Assembly (NCBI GenBank): GCA_902617715.1
Contig: CACMXS010000003.1
Coordinates: forward strand, 1-64,000
Source of the DNA: an uncultured Pelagibacteraceae bacterium
Lineage (GTDB): Bacteria > Pseudomonadota > Alphaproteobacteria > Pelagibacterales > Pelagibacteraceae
Direction of reading: 5' to 3'
DNA length: 64,000 bases
Shown here: positions 32,344 to 41,601 of the stretch, one piece after another
Layout of the letters: every line of letters starts with the position of its first letter
Numbering within the stretch: position 1 is the first letter of the stretch
Position numbers and translations under genes: made by a program
Notes under the pieces: model-generated
Database searches by the model: none
What the model was told of the DNA's origin: nothing
Seen by the model: the letters and a program-made list of their open reading frames with translations, nothing else

Positions 32344-33714
32344 TTAAACTCCGTCTACTACAACAATAGTTAAGTCATCTTTTTGAATTCTACCTGATTT
32401 AATAATATCTTCTACAATTTTATTTAATCTTTCGTAATTAGGTGTGTGTTGATATTTTTTTATATAATTTTTAAAACCATCTGACTCTAACATGTTTCCG
32501 TCAGCATCTTTTATTTCTGTAATTCCATCGGTAAAAATATACAAAGAACTTTCAGAAAACTTTAATATAGTTTCTTTATATTTTATCTTCGACATAATTC
32601 CTAATGGAGGACCTGCTTCAGTATAATTTAAAAATTTTCCGTCTTTCGAAAAAATTAACGGTGGTTCATGTCCTGCATTCGCAAGAAGTAATTCTTTTTT
32701 TTTACTATCGTAAATTCCAATGAGCATAGTAACAAACATTCCACGCGCAGCAGTTTCACATATTTCTGAATTAAGCAAGTTAAGTAATTCGGATGCAGAG
32801 TACATTGTCTTACTTAAACATCTATAGAGACTAGAAGCTTTAGACATGAGGAGAGATGATTTAATTCCTTTTCCTGAAACGTCTGCTACACCAAATCCAT
32901 ACTTACCATCACCTAGTTCTGAAAAATTATAAAAATCTCCTGAAACAACTTTCGCAGGGATATTTATTCCTGCGATGGGAAAATTTTCTTTTTTGTTTTG
33001 TGATAATAAAGTTTTTTGAATCTCTCCAACAATTTCAATTTCTTTTTGCATTCTATTCTTATCAACTAAATCTTTTGCCATCTTAGCATTATTAATTGCT
33101 AATGCTGCTGGTCCAGACAAAGTTTCTAAAAGTTTTCTATCGTTTTCTTCAAAAAGTTTATTATTAGTTTTTTTATTTAAACAATGAATAACACCAATAC
33201 ATTCATCTGATACAATTAAAGGAGAACATAAAACTGAATACGTTGTAAAATTTGTTTTGTTGTCTAAGTCAAAATAAAATTCAGCAATTTCTCTTACATC
33301 TTTTCTAACATCACCAACTCTAATACATTTTTTCATAACGGCTGCTTTACCCATTACTCCTTGTGTAATTGGTATTTCAAAGTCTTCAAGATATGCTTGA
33401 TGTTTTGAGGCAATACACTGAAACGATTGATTTTTTTTATCAATTAAAAAAATATTTGCTGCTTGAGCGTTTATTCTTTTTACAATTAGATCTAAAGAAT
33501 TATTTAATGTTTCTTTTAAATCAAGAGACTTTGCAAACTCTTGATTCATTTTTGTGACAAGTTCTAAATCTTTAGAGCTAGTGTCATCTATTTTGATTGT
33601 TTCCTTTTTTTTTGCGCCAAAAAACATACTATTTATAAATTGATATTCGTTGTTATTTTGATATTTTTGAAATTGATGGAAATCATTATTCATGCGCCTA
33701 ATTTCTATTTGCAC
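32344..33714 (-). CDS. GAF-domain PP2C-type (SpoIIE/RsbU) phosphatase
   Basis: Cytosolic 456-residue protein with no membrane segment. A GAF domain at about 60-205 (LDLIVKRINAQAANIFLIDKK, GVMGKAAVMKKCIRVGDV) would sense a small molecule or redox state. A PP2C-like domain at about 230-455 carries metal motifs VSGDFYNF and VADVSGKGIKSSLLMSKASS and LYIFTDGITE. It is the second RsbU-type phosphatase in the locus and a soluble counterpart to the CHASE2 enzyme. Both could act on the STAS protein at 22576. It is divergent from pilD. Confidence 0.87.
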   Translation of the reverse strand: MQIEIRRMNNDFHQFQKYQNNNEYQFINSMFFGAKKKETIKIDDTSSKDLELVTKMNQEFAKSLDLKETLNNSLDLIVKRINAQAANIFLIDKKNQSFQCIASKHQAYLEDFEIPITQGVMGKAAVMKKCIRVGDVRKDVREIAEFYFDLDNKTNFTTYSVLCSPLIVSDECIGVIHCLNKKTNNKLFEENDRKLLETLSGPAALAINNAKMAKDLVDKNRMQKEIEIVGEIQKTLLSQNKKENFPIAGINIPAKVVSGDFYNFSELGDGKYGFGVADVSGKGIKSSLLMSKASSLYRCLSKTMYSASELLNLLNSEICETAARGMFVTMLIGIYDSKKKELLLANAGHEPPLIFSKDGKFLNYTEAGPPLGIMSKIKYKETILKFSESSLYIFTDGITEIKDADGNMLESDGFKNYIKKYQHTPNYERLNKIVEDIIKSGRIQKDDLTIVVVDGV

Positions 33715-33792
33715 CTAGCAGATGCAATTGTTTTTGTACAATACTGCATAAATGGGCTCATAGAATTTTCCTCTCAAATTAAACTATAAATT
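33715..33792. promoter_or_regulatory. Short divergent promoter region between GAF-PP2C and pilD
   Basis: A 78-base gap that must carry both promoters. On the plus strand TTGTAC followed by TA-rich sequence is a possible pilD -35/-10 area, but no pair with convincing spacing is obvious. No copy of CCCAAATTGG is present. Confidence 0.3.
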
Positions 33793-34557
33793 GTGTTCTA
33801 TATTATAGCATTTATCTTAGGAAGTATATGGGGGAGTTTTGCCAACGTTTGCATTCACAGAATGCCAATTGGAGAAAGTATTGCGGTAAAAAGATCATAC
33901 TGCCCCAAGTGTAGAGAAAAAATAAGCTGGTTTAATAATATTCCTCTATTTTCTTTTTTAATTCTAGGTGGAAAATGTCGAAGTTGTAAGTCTAAGATAG
34001 ATAAAAATTATTTTATAGTTGAATTGATAAGTGTTTTAAGTTTTATATTTGTTTATCACTTTTTTGGTTTTACGATTACATCTCTTTTGTTAGCGATCTT
34101 AAGTATTTTTTTTATTATAATTTTTTTTATAGATTTAAAACATTTTATTATTCCAAACACGCTTACTTTTCCTTTAATGATAATTGGTTTTGTCAAATCT
34201 TTTGATCCAAATTTAAATACAAGTTTATTTCCTAATTATCTGAATTCTTTAATTGGAGGAGTTTTAGGTTACTTGATTATATGGTTGATAATTCTTTTTT
34301 ATAAAAAAATTAGAAATAAAGAAGGTATGGGTTTAGGTGATGCGAAATTATTATCCGCTATCGGATTTTGGTTTGGATGGATAAGTATTCCTTTTGTAAT
34401 TTTTTTGTCTTCTGTATTAGCACTTCTTGTAGTTACTCCATCATTAATTAACAAATCAAAAGAGATGACTTCACAGATTCCTTTTGGACCTTATCTTGTG
34501 TTAGGTTCTGTATTATATTTATTATTACTAGAAAAAATTTTCAGATTATTAATTTAA
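33793..34557 (+). CDS. pilD: Prepilin peptidase PilD
   Basis: Inner-membrane aspartyl protease and N-methyltransferase of 254 residues that cleaves prepilin leaders and methylates the new N-terminus. The N-terminal GSFANVCIHRMP segment, the tetracysteine zinc loop (CPKCREK..CRSCKSK) and the second catalytic motif GMGLGDAKLLSAIGFWFG are present; the first aspartate is in FIDLKHFIIPN. The start is a GTG, since a stop precedes it closely in frame. It shares an ATGA-type junction with the next gene. It would process all six pilin-like proteins in this window. Confidence 0.95.
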   Translation: MFYIIAFILGSIWGSFANVCIHRMPIGESIAVKRSYCPKCREKISWFNNIPLFSFLILGGKCRSCKSKIDKNYFIVELISVLSFIFVYHFFGFTITSLLLAILSIFFIIIFFIDLKHFIIPNTLTFPLMIIGFVKSFDPNLNTSLFPNYLNSLIGGVLGYLIIWLIILFYKKIRNKEGMGLGDAKLLSAIGFWFGWISIPFVIFLSSVLALLVVTPSLINKSKEMTSQIPFGPYLVLGSVLYLLLLEKIFRLLI

Positions 34558-35270
34558 TGAAAAAGTTTTTATTCACATTACTGATAATTGTTTTTTCTAT
34601 TTATTTTTTGGTAGAATTTATTGGAGATAGATTGATTAAAAACATTTTACAAGAAAATATTTCTAGTACATTAAATAGAGATGTATCAATTAAAAAATTA
34701 AATATTAATTACTTAAGTGGTGAAGCTAGTGGAAAGGACATCAGTCTATTAAATAAAAAATTTGATGGATATTTATTAAAAATTGACTCTATAGTAGTAG
34801 ACTTAGATGCTTTTTCAATTTTTTCTAATGATATTATAATTAATAATGTTTTGTTAGAAAATATAAAGGTTAATTATTTTTTTAATTTTTCTGAACAAAT
34901 AATTTCTGACAATGTAAGATCCTTAAAAGAAGATCTTGAAAATAAAAATACATATTCTAAGTCTAATAAATATTTTAATATTAAAAATTTAGATGCTAAA
35001 AATATTTCTTTATCTGCATCTTCACCGAATTTGAATATTGAAAAAACAATAAGATTAGATGATATGAATTTTAATAATATTGGAAATACAAGTGAGAGTA
35101 AGGATTATAAAGATATATTAAAAGATGTATTCATTGATACAACTGAAATCATAAAAGAAAAAATATTTAATGAAAATTTTTTAGAAAGACTTGAAAATTT
35201 TGATCCAAATCAGTTAGAAGATAAGGTTAAAGATAAATTAAAAAATAAACTTAAAAAATTAATAAATTAA
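34557..35270 (+). CDS. AsmA-like single-span envelope protein
   Basis: A 237-residue protein with an N-terminal membrane anchor (FLFTLLIIVFSIYFLVEFIG) followed by a region resembling the start of AsmA/DUF748 proteins (LNRDVSIKKLNINYLSGEASGKDISL, IDSIVVDLDAFSIFS). The C-terminal 60 residues are helical and lysine-rich. It overlaps pilD by one base, so it is probably translated with it. AsmA-family proteins are linked to outer-membrane assembly and lipid transport; a role with the pilus is only suggested by position. It converges on pilY1. Confidence 0.6.
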   Translation: MKKFLFTLLIIVFSIYFLVEFIGDRLIKNILQENISSTLNRDVSIKKLNINYLSGEASGKDISLLNKKFDGYLLKIDSIVVDLDAFSIFSNDIIINNVLLENIKVNYFFNFSEQIISDNVRSLKEDLENKNTYSKSNKYFNIKNLDAKNISLSASSPNLNIEKTIRLDDMNFNNIGNTSESKDYKDILKDVFIDTTEIIKEKIFNENFLERLENFDPNQLEDKVKDKLKNKLKKLIN

Positions 35271-35271
35271 A

Positions 35272-38200
35272 TTAATAATTTTCTCTCCAGCTTCCTCTAA
35301 AGACAGAAATATTTCCTTCATTTGAAAGTAAAGTTACAAGCGTGTCCTCTTGTTCTTCACTACTTGTTGTAATATTAGCAAACAACTTATCTGAGAACAC
35401 CACTAGTTTTGATAAAACACCTGGTTGTAAATAATAACATCCTGTTTTCTCATCAAAACCTGAACCCTCTGCCATTTGTTTTGTAGCTCCGGCAATATCT
35501 TCCGATGTATTTATTCCACATTCATCATCAGCAGCACAAACATAAGCGTCTCCAACAGCACATTTTGTACCTAACGGTGGTTTGTAAACAGGGTAATACA
35601 CAGTTCCTTTATAAACTGTAGGTGACGCGCTAGCTTTTTGATAATAATTCTGAGTTAATGCAGACTCGCCCTCATCAGTAATTAAAGGTAAATCTAAGCT
35701 TTTATCGAAAGGTTTATCCAGCTTAAACACCCAGGCATCTTTATTTATAGCTGGGCAATCGTTCTGATTAATTGTTTCATCAGCAGTATTAACGCAATTA
35801 GGGCTTAGAGCATATCCTGTGTCTGAATCAATTTTTCTAGCATTTAGAGCTTCTGTTTGGCTACCTACCGAACCAGAATTTATCATTTTAAAATTTGGAA
35901 AATCGAAATCTCTGATACCGTAAAGGATATTATCCATTCCTTTTGATCTTCTACCTATGTCAGCAAAATCACCTGTTGATCCAAATAGATATAAGTTTTT
36001 TGTATCACTACCATAAGCTGCATCCATTCCAAAGAAACTATACCTACCATTTTCCCCATTGGTATTTAAATTAAATAAAGTCGTATATTCAAATAAATCG
36101 ATTGCAGTTGCACTTTCATCTCTAGATGTAAGATCACTGGTTAGATTGATTTTAATAATTTTTCCCTCATAATCATTTATATAAGCCATTCCGCCTCTCC
36201 ATTGAGCTCCTCTAAAAGTATCTGGTGTAATTAAAACAGGATCTCCAAGAACTGAATTAGGAATATCGTCATGAAAGTCACCGTCAATATCTGTAAATTC
36301 ATTATTAATGTCGACTATATCAATTAATCCAGCACCTCCGTCTGCTATCTTACCAGGATATTGAGCTCCAGTTTGTTCGTTCATAGTTTCTAAATCAATT
36401 AAATATATTGCTGAACCAACACCACCAATTCTTCCAAAACCAGCTGGCATTAATGCAACGTATCTGTCTTGGTCTATTGTACCTTCTCTTTCTATTGGAA
36501 GTCTAAATATTCTCGGAGTGGACCAAGTTTCACCAAGTTTACTATAATCATAAAGAGGATTTTCTGTTCCAGCATTTGGAACCTTAATACTAAATGAGTC
36601 AGAACCATCTAAAAGAGTTTTTGAAGAGTCGGGATTAGTAATTTCTACATCATCTTTATTATCACCTTCACCAAGGTTAATTACGACATCCTCTGTAAAT
36701 GTTATTGTTGCCAAAGAAGCCTCTTGTGAAATTGCAGCTACATTTAATTTTCTAGATGTTCCAGATCTTTTCAAAGTAACTTCTAAAGTTGCTGGATTAT
36801 CAATAAATTCTTGTGGCATATTGTATGAAAATCTCCACTTTCTTCCATTGTAACAAGCCGTAGTTCCACTAGAATAAAAATTATCGTCTGAGACACAATC
36901 TTTAATAGCATCTCTTGCAGTGTAAATCTCATCATCACTTTCTGTATCTGCTGCCTCAGCAGCCTCGTCGGTAGCTCTCGCTGTGTCTATATTAAAAAGA
37001 GCATTCTTAGCTTCCTCTGAGTCCATTATTGTTAAGCTACCATCTGAATAACTTAAATCTGAAACTGGATTATTTGCACTATTTACAATTGTACCATCGC
37101 TTTTAGCTATCATTACTTTATTATTTACAAAATCATTATAAACAGAATATACGTGAAGCGGTTTCTCTGGATCTGTTATATCTAAAATTGAATAACCTGC
37201 TCCACCTCTTCCATAAGGTATCATTAATATAGTATGCCAAGATTTTGTACCTTGTTCGAATTCTCCATCAGGTTTTATTCCAGATATATACATGTCGTGA
37301 ACTACTGGAGAACCATCAACTCCAAATATTGCGTTTGTACCACCTTTTTCAGTTCCAGCTATTCCGTTTAAAGTATCGTTAATTACTTCTGGTAATCTCC
37401 CAGCAATAAATGGTGGAACAAATGCCCAACGCTCGTCACCTGTTTCAGCATCAAATGCATGCAACATTCCATCGTTTGCTCCAACATAAAGAGTTCTTGG
37501 TCTTTCACTTAAGCTATTAGCCCAAGTCCGGTATCCATTTTTTGCTCTATAGTAAGCTTCTTGATTTGTAGAAGTATATAAAGTGTTTGCGCTTGGAGCT
37601 CCAACCTCAACTATCTGTGAATGATATATGTCACCGAGAACACTATCTCTTATATTTCCTTTTTCACTACACTTTGCACCATATGTAAAATAATCTTGAC
37701 CTCTTACAAACTTAATTAATCCTTTAATGTCATCACCATTGCCGGCTGTACCACCACATTTTGATCCAGGTTTATGATAATCTGTGACTGAAAATCCTAA
37801 AATTTCAAACAAACTATTTATCTCATCATCATTTGATTCTACCCAATTATTATAATCATCTTTATAGTCAACCCCTTCTAATACAGTCCAAATCTTCCTG
37901 GTTCCAGCTAAAGCTTGTGCTCTTACTTGTTCTGCTGCATCCCAATTATCAGGATGATCCATCACAACAGTTCCATCAGGCTCAACCTGGCTTCTCACAA
38001 GGTGTCCTACCCACTCTCCTCCCTTAATATATTCAAATTGCCCTTGATATAAATCTCCGCCTTCTTGAATAGTTGCGGTTATAGAAGGAGCTGAGAACGA
38101 AAGTCTAGTAGCTATGATTCTTTCAATCTCACTCTTTAACTTTGTAACTAGCTCTTTTGGATTTTCAGCAACTATTCTTTGTCTACACTCTGGATCAGTT

Positions 38201-40179
38201 TGTGCTGAAGTACCAAAATTTGGATCATCACAACTACCAGCTTTTGCTGCTTCTTTGAATTGTTCATCTCCTCTATCCTTTATTCCACCTCCATAGGCAA
38301 TAAAGATTGTCTTAACTCCTCTTGCAATTCCATCTGCATCAGGATTAATTCCCATTGCAGCAGTTTCTGTTCTTAATAATTTAATTTGATCTATCGCTCT
38401 TTGATGGTGATACCACATACCATCACCAATAACGACTACATAGTTTAATTGACAATCTGGCTTATCCGCACCAATTAAACCTACGTTATTATCCATAAAG
38501 TACTCGTACGCAAGTTGAGAAAACGCAGTAGCATCTGTACCAAATCTTGTATTCATGTTATCTACTGCTTGCACTATTCGACCTGACGTGTTCGGTCCAA
38601 CTCCAACTACTAAGCATGAATTTCCATCACATTGTTGTGATTTACCTGAAGGATGTTGTCCAACCCAGTTACGATAATAATCACATTGATCTCCACATCT
38701 ATGCCATCTCTTGCTAGGTCTAGGCTTTGGACACTCCTGGTGACATGAATACTCTGAAAATGGTAACCATTTTCCACTTGCGCCTTTACCATTTGGTCTA
38801 TGCCCTGCATTCCAGTATCCATAACCAAAATAAGCTCCACTAGTTAAAGAGCTATCATTAACAACTGCTTTAATTGCTCTTTTGGCTCCTTCAGCTCTAC
38901 TAATTACAGTTGTGCCCATCTCATCAACCCAAGTCATAGCGCCTGCACTAATATCAATTTCCTGCACCGAATTTTTAGAATTACCAACCCAAACTCTGTC
39001 ATTTGAAACGTGTAATGCCATAGGTCTCCAAAAATTAGTTACTTCTGTAGTGGATGCAGCATTAGCACCTACTCCAACTTGTGATGAAAGAGTAATTGAA
39101 GAAGATGAAACTGATAGCTTTTGAAGGACATGCGAAGAAATACTTGTAGCATAAATTATAGTTGTATCTTGTGGATCAACCTGCATTTTCGCAACATTAA
39201 AATACCCACCAGTGCTTCTTGGATAATGTTTATTAGTTGCATTATTTGTTGGGCAATAAATTCCGTCAGCATTTCTTTCAATAGGATGACTATAAATATC
39301 ACCATTGATTACATAAAAAAGATTATTTCCATCATCCATTGAAATTGAAGTTGTCTTCTTTAAATTGTTTCTAAAAGTGTTATTAACACTACTTAGATCA
39401 CATCTTCCCTCAACGCCAGTTGTAAGATTTCTGCTAAAAAGAAATTCTTGCTCATCATGTGCTAAACAAGCCCACTTTTTCTTTTTTTTTCTTCCAACCC
39501 TTTTTTCATTAGTACAAAGAGAGTCTATTCCATTTACTAATAAATAATCACTACCACCTATTGATCTTATGTCTAAAGATTTAGAGTACAATCTATCAAA
39601 TCTTCCGTGTGCTCGTTTCTCAAGTTGGTTTTGGTCAATTACTTCTATACAACCTCCGTCAGCATCAATTGCAACTACATTATCATAACTAGCAGATATA
39701 GAATAAATGACTTCTTTGTTTGCTGGAGTAGTCCCCAACACATTTTTGGAAATAGCCATGTCTCCTGCGGTACGTATCCTGCTGTCATGTCTTCCTGTTT
39801 CAAGTTCACAAGATGGCATACTGTTTGATCCTTGAAATACTTTTGCTCCAACACCGTCACCGTCAGGATCAACAAATTCCGCATCAAAGTCTTCTGTGGT
39901 GTAATCAAATTTTATTATTCCTCCTCCAGATTGTCCAACTAATACATCACCACTATCTAATAAAATCAAATCCATTGGCGTATATATTGCTGCTCCGCCA
40001 AAGGGATCACCATTCATACTAGCTGATGTATCAAGAAGAATTAATATGTTTGCCTTTACATCACCCGCACCTGATCCTGGAGGCAATGATTTCGAAAAAG
40101 CATTTTGATTAAATAATATTAATATCGTGAATAAATAAAAAAATAATTTCTTAAACATACTTATTTTAAACATTACCAA
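35272..40179 (-). CDS. pilY1: PilY1-like pilus tip adhesin/assembly factor
   Basis: The largest gene, 1635 residues. A signal peptide is followed by a von Willebrand A-type start (NILILLDTSASMNGDP) with the MIDAS DxSxS motif. The N-terminal half holds propeller-like segments, several cysteine-rich stretches (near 460-520) and further VWA-type elements (NYVVVIGDGMWYHHQ). From about residue 890 the PilY1 C-terminal propeller is clear (RTLYVGANDGMLHAFDAETGDERWAFVPP). PilY1 sits at the pilus tip and controls extension and adhesion. It is the last gene of the pilT-fimT-pilV-pilW-pilX operon; Met8 is an alternative start. Confidence 0.92.
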   Translation of the reverse strand: MVMFKISMFKKLFFYLFTILILFNQNAFSKSLPPGSGAGDVKANILILLDTSASMNGDPFGGAAIYTPMDLILLDSGDVLVGQSGGGIIKFDYTTEDFDAEFVDPDGDGVGAKVFQGSNSMPSCELETGRHDSRIRTAGDMAISKNVLGTTPANKEVIYSISASYDNVVAIDADGGCIEVIDQNQLEKRAHGRFDRLYSKSLDIRSIGGSDYLLVNGIDSLCTNEKRVGRKKKKKWACLAHDEQEFLFSRNLTTGVEGRCDLSSVNNTFRNNLKKTTSISMDDGNNLFYVINGDIYSHPIERNADGIYCPTNNATNKHYPRSTGGYFNVAKMQVDPQDTTIIYATSISSHVLQKLSVSSSSITLSSQVGVGANAASTTEVTNFWRPMALHVSNDRVWVGNSKNSVQEIDISAGAMTWVDEMGTTVISRAEGAKRAIKAVVNDSSLTSGAYFGYGYWNAGHRPNGKGASGKWLPFSEYSCHQECPKPRPSKRWHRCGDQCDYYRNWVGQHPSGKSQQCDGNSCLVVGVGPNTSGRIVQAVDNMNTRFGTDATAFSQLAYEYFMDNNVGLIGADKPDCQLNYVVVIGDGMWYHHQRAIDQIKLLRTETAAMGINPDADGIARGVKTIFIAYGGGIKDRGDEQFKEAAKAGSCDDPNFGTSAQTDPECRQRIVAENPKELVTKLKSEIERIIATRLSFSAPSITATIQEGGDLYQGQFEYIKGGEWVGHLVRSQVEPDGTVVMDHPDNWDAAEQVRAQALAGTRKIWTVLEGVDYKDDYNNWVESNDDEINSLFEILGFSVTDYHKPGSKCGGTAGNGDDIKGLIKFVRGQDYFTYGAKCSEKGNIRDSVLGDIYHSQIVEVGAPSANTLYTSTNQEAYYRAKNGYRTWANSLSERPRTLYVGANDGMLHAFDAETGDERWAFVPPFIAGRLPEVINDTLNGIAGTEKGGTNAIFGVDGSPVVHDMYISGIKPDGEFEQGTKSWHTILMIPYGRGGAGYSILDITDPEKPLHVYSVYNDFVNNKVMIAKSDGTIVNSANNPVSDLSYSDGSLTIMDSEEAKNALFNIDTARATDEAAEAADTESDDEIYTARDAIKDCVSDDNFYSSGTTACYNGRKWRFSYNMPQEFIDNPATLEVTLKRSGTSRKLNVAAISQEASLATITFTEDVVINLGEGDNKDDVEITNPDSSKTLLDGSDSFSIKVPNAGTENPLYDYSKLGETWSTPRIFRLPIEREGTIDQDRYVALMPAGFGRIGGVGSAIYLIDLETMNEQTGAQYPGKIADGGAGLIDIVDINNEFTDIDGDFHDDIPNSVLGDPVLITPDTFRGAQWRGGMAYINDYEGKIIKINLTSDLTSRDESATAIDLFEYTTLFNLNTNGENGRYSFFGMDAAYGSDTKNLYLFGSTGDFADIGRRSKGMDNILYGIRDFDFPNFKMINSGSVGSQTEALNARKIDSDTGYALSPNCVNTADETINQNDCPAINKDAWVFKLDKPFDKSLDLPLITDEGESALTQNYYQKASASPTVYKGTVYYPVYKPPLGTKCAVGDAYVCAADDECGINTSEDIAGATKQMAEGSGFDEKTGCYYLQPGVLSKLVVFSDKLFANITTSSEEQEDTLVTLLSNEGNISVFRGSWRENY

Positions 40180-40709
40180 TACTTTTTATATTCGTTATTT
40201 GTTATTATCAATTCTTCAGTTATTAGACTACCAAACTTAAGTATTTTACTATAATAGTAATTTTTTTCATTTTTTTCCCAAGTTATGTTACCTAGCCATT
40301 TTGTATCAAAAACTTCTTTTGCTTCTTCAGCAAAATTATCTTGAATATAATAAAAAAGAAAAGATTCTTTATCTTTAATATTTGAAATAGAATTTGAAGA
40401 AAGCAACTTATAACCAAGCACTGTTTCTCCACCTAGTGAGTATATTCTGATTTCAGTTTCTTTTGGGTGGTGATCTGGACACCAATGTTCAAATTTCGTT
40501 ATTACAAAACCATGATTTAAATTTTCATCAAGAATATCTAATTCTAATAGTTCTATATTTCCATCTATATCAGGCTCTCCTAACATATTTGTGACGTTTG
40601 AGAAATTTTCACCTATTTCAAACTCTAAGTCACATTCCTCAGAGTGTACAAAGGTAAAATTTAAAAAAATTGATAAAAATAAAGTTATAAAAAATATATT
40701 TCTTTTCAT
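40173..40709 (-). CDS. Exported protein of unknown function between pilX and pilY1
   Basis: A 178-residue protein with a signal peptide (cut near VHSEE) and two cysteines in the mature chain (ECDLEF and HWCPDHH). The body has FEIGENFSNVTNMLGEPD, faintly like small periplasmic SmpA/BamE-type folds, but I do not claim a family. It overlaps pilY1 by 7 bases and follows pilX by 4, so it is embedded in the minor-pilin operon where PilE-type or PilY2-type accessory proteins are sometimes found. A role with PilY1 is inference. Confidence 0.65.
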   Translation of the reverse strand: MKRNIFFITLFLSIFLNFTFVHSEECDLEFEIGENFSNVTNMLGEPDIDGNIELLELDILDENLNHGFVITKFEHWCPDHHPKETEIRIYSLGGETVLGYKLLSSNSISNIKDKESFLFYYIQDNFAEEAKEVFDTKWLGNITWEKNEKNYYYSKILKFGSLITEELIITNNEYKKYW

Positions 40710-40713
40710 AATT

Positions 40714-41601
40714 TTAACTCGGCATTACAACTACGTTTTCCAAAGGTATTAAAATCTCCACATCCCCATTGTGTAATTCTCCAGTGCCTCCTGTTCCATA
40801 AAAAATTCCACAAGAATAGATTTTATATGCTGTTCCTTGAGTGTCAACACCACTTGTACCAGTTGCGATGCTTGAGCCCTCATCTCTATATGCAGCTTGC
40901 CCTATGTTTATAATAAAAAATTCATATGCAAATCTTTTTACAAAATTAAATTCTGACTTAACAAATTTTTCCCTACTTACTTTGGCTTGTTCATTAATTA
41001 TTGCATCATCGACTTCTAATTTCGTTTCTCCACCAGCTGCTGCACAATCTGACCATGGGCCATTACAAAGCAACGGTCCAATAATATTTAAAAAACTTCT
41101 TTGAATAGGTAGCTTTCCTTGTCCTACAATTTTTATTTCATTATCGTTATTAAAGTCGAGATTTTTAAAACTCATTAAACATACTGAATCATCTCTATTA
41201 ACAACTGTATCATTTATTGCTGGGCCCCTTCCAAAAGTATGTCTGAAATAATTATTTTCTTTAGCCCCATCATACTCAGTCTTTTTATCATCCCAAATTT
41301 CTTTCCTCACATTATATGCAGCTAATGGACCTGGTTCAGTAGGTATTTCTCCTAATACATCATTATCAGATGGAATTGAAGTCATCCAGTGTCCAAGATA
41401 ATTATCCAGGATCCATTTCTCACCTTCCATTAATCCGGTCTCTGCTACATAAAAAGTTTGTTGGTATTGATCACTGTTATTATTGCTTTGATGATCTCCT
41501 GAGGAAACAACAATTAAAGAGCCTCCCATTAAAGACATTACTATTAATAGTACGATTGATAATATTAATGCAAATCCTTTTTCTTTATTTTTATTCATCA
41601 A
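40714..41601 (-). CDS. pilX: Minor pilin assembly protein PilX
   Basis: Minor pilin of 295 residues with N-terminus MMNKNKEKG-FALILSIVLLIVMSLMGGSLI, the PilX-type helix lacking the usual Glu5. The segment NSDQYQQTFYVAETGLMEGEKWIL (AETG motif) is diagnostic. With FimT, PilV, PilW and PilY1 it forms the priming complex at the pilus tip. It overlaps pilW by 4 bases. Confidence 0.87.
   Translation of the reverse strand: MMNKNKEKGFALILSIVLLIVMSLMGGSLIVVSSGDHQSNNNSDQYQQTFYVAETGLMEGEKWILDNYLGHWMTSIPSDNDVLGEIPTEPGPLAAYNVRKEIWDDKKTEYDGAKENNYFRHTFGRGPAINDTVVNRDDSVCLMSFKNLDFNNDNEIKIVGQGKLPIQRSFLNIIGPLLCNGPWSDCAAAGGETKLEVDDAIINEQAKVSREKFVKSEFNFVKRFAYEFFIINIGQAAYRDEGSSIATGTSGVDTQGTAYKIYSCGIFYGTGGTGELHNGDVEILIPLENVVVMPS

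Noticed and set aside
38882-39124. 80-residue plus-strand ORF, and other plus-strand ORFs in 37800-40030
   Set aside because: Frame shadows of pilY1, which has clear domain structure across the whole stretch.
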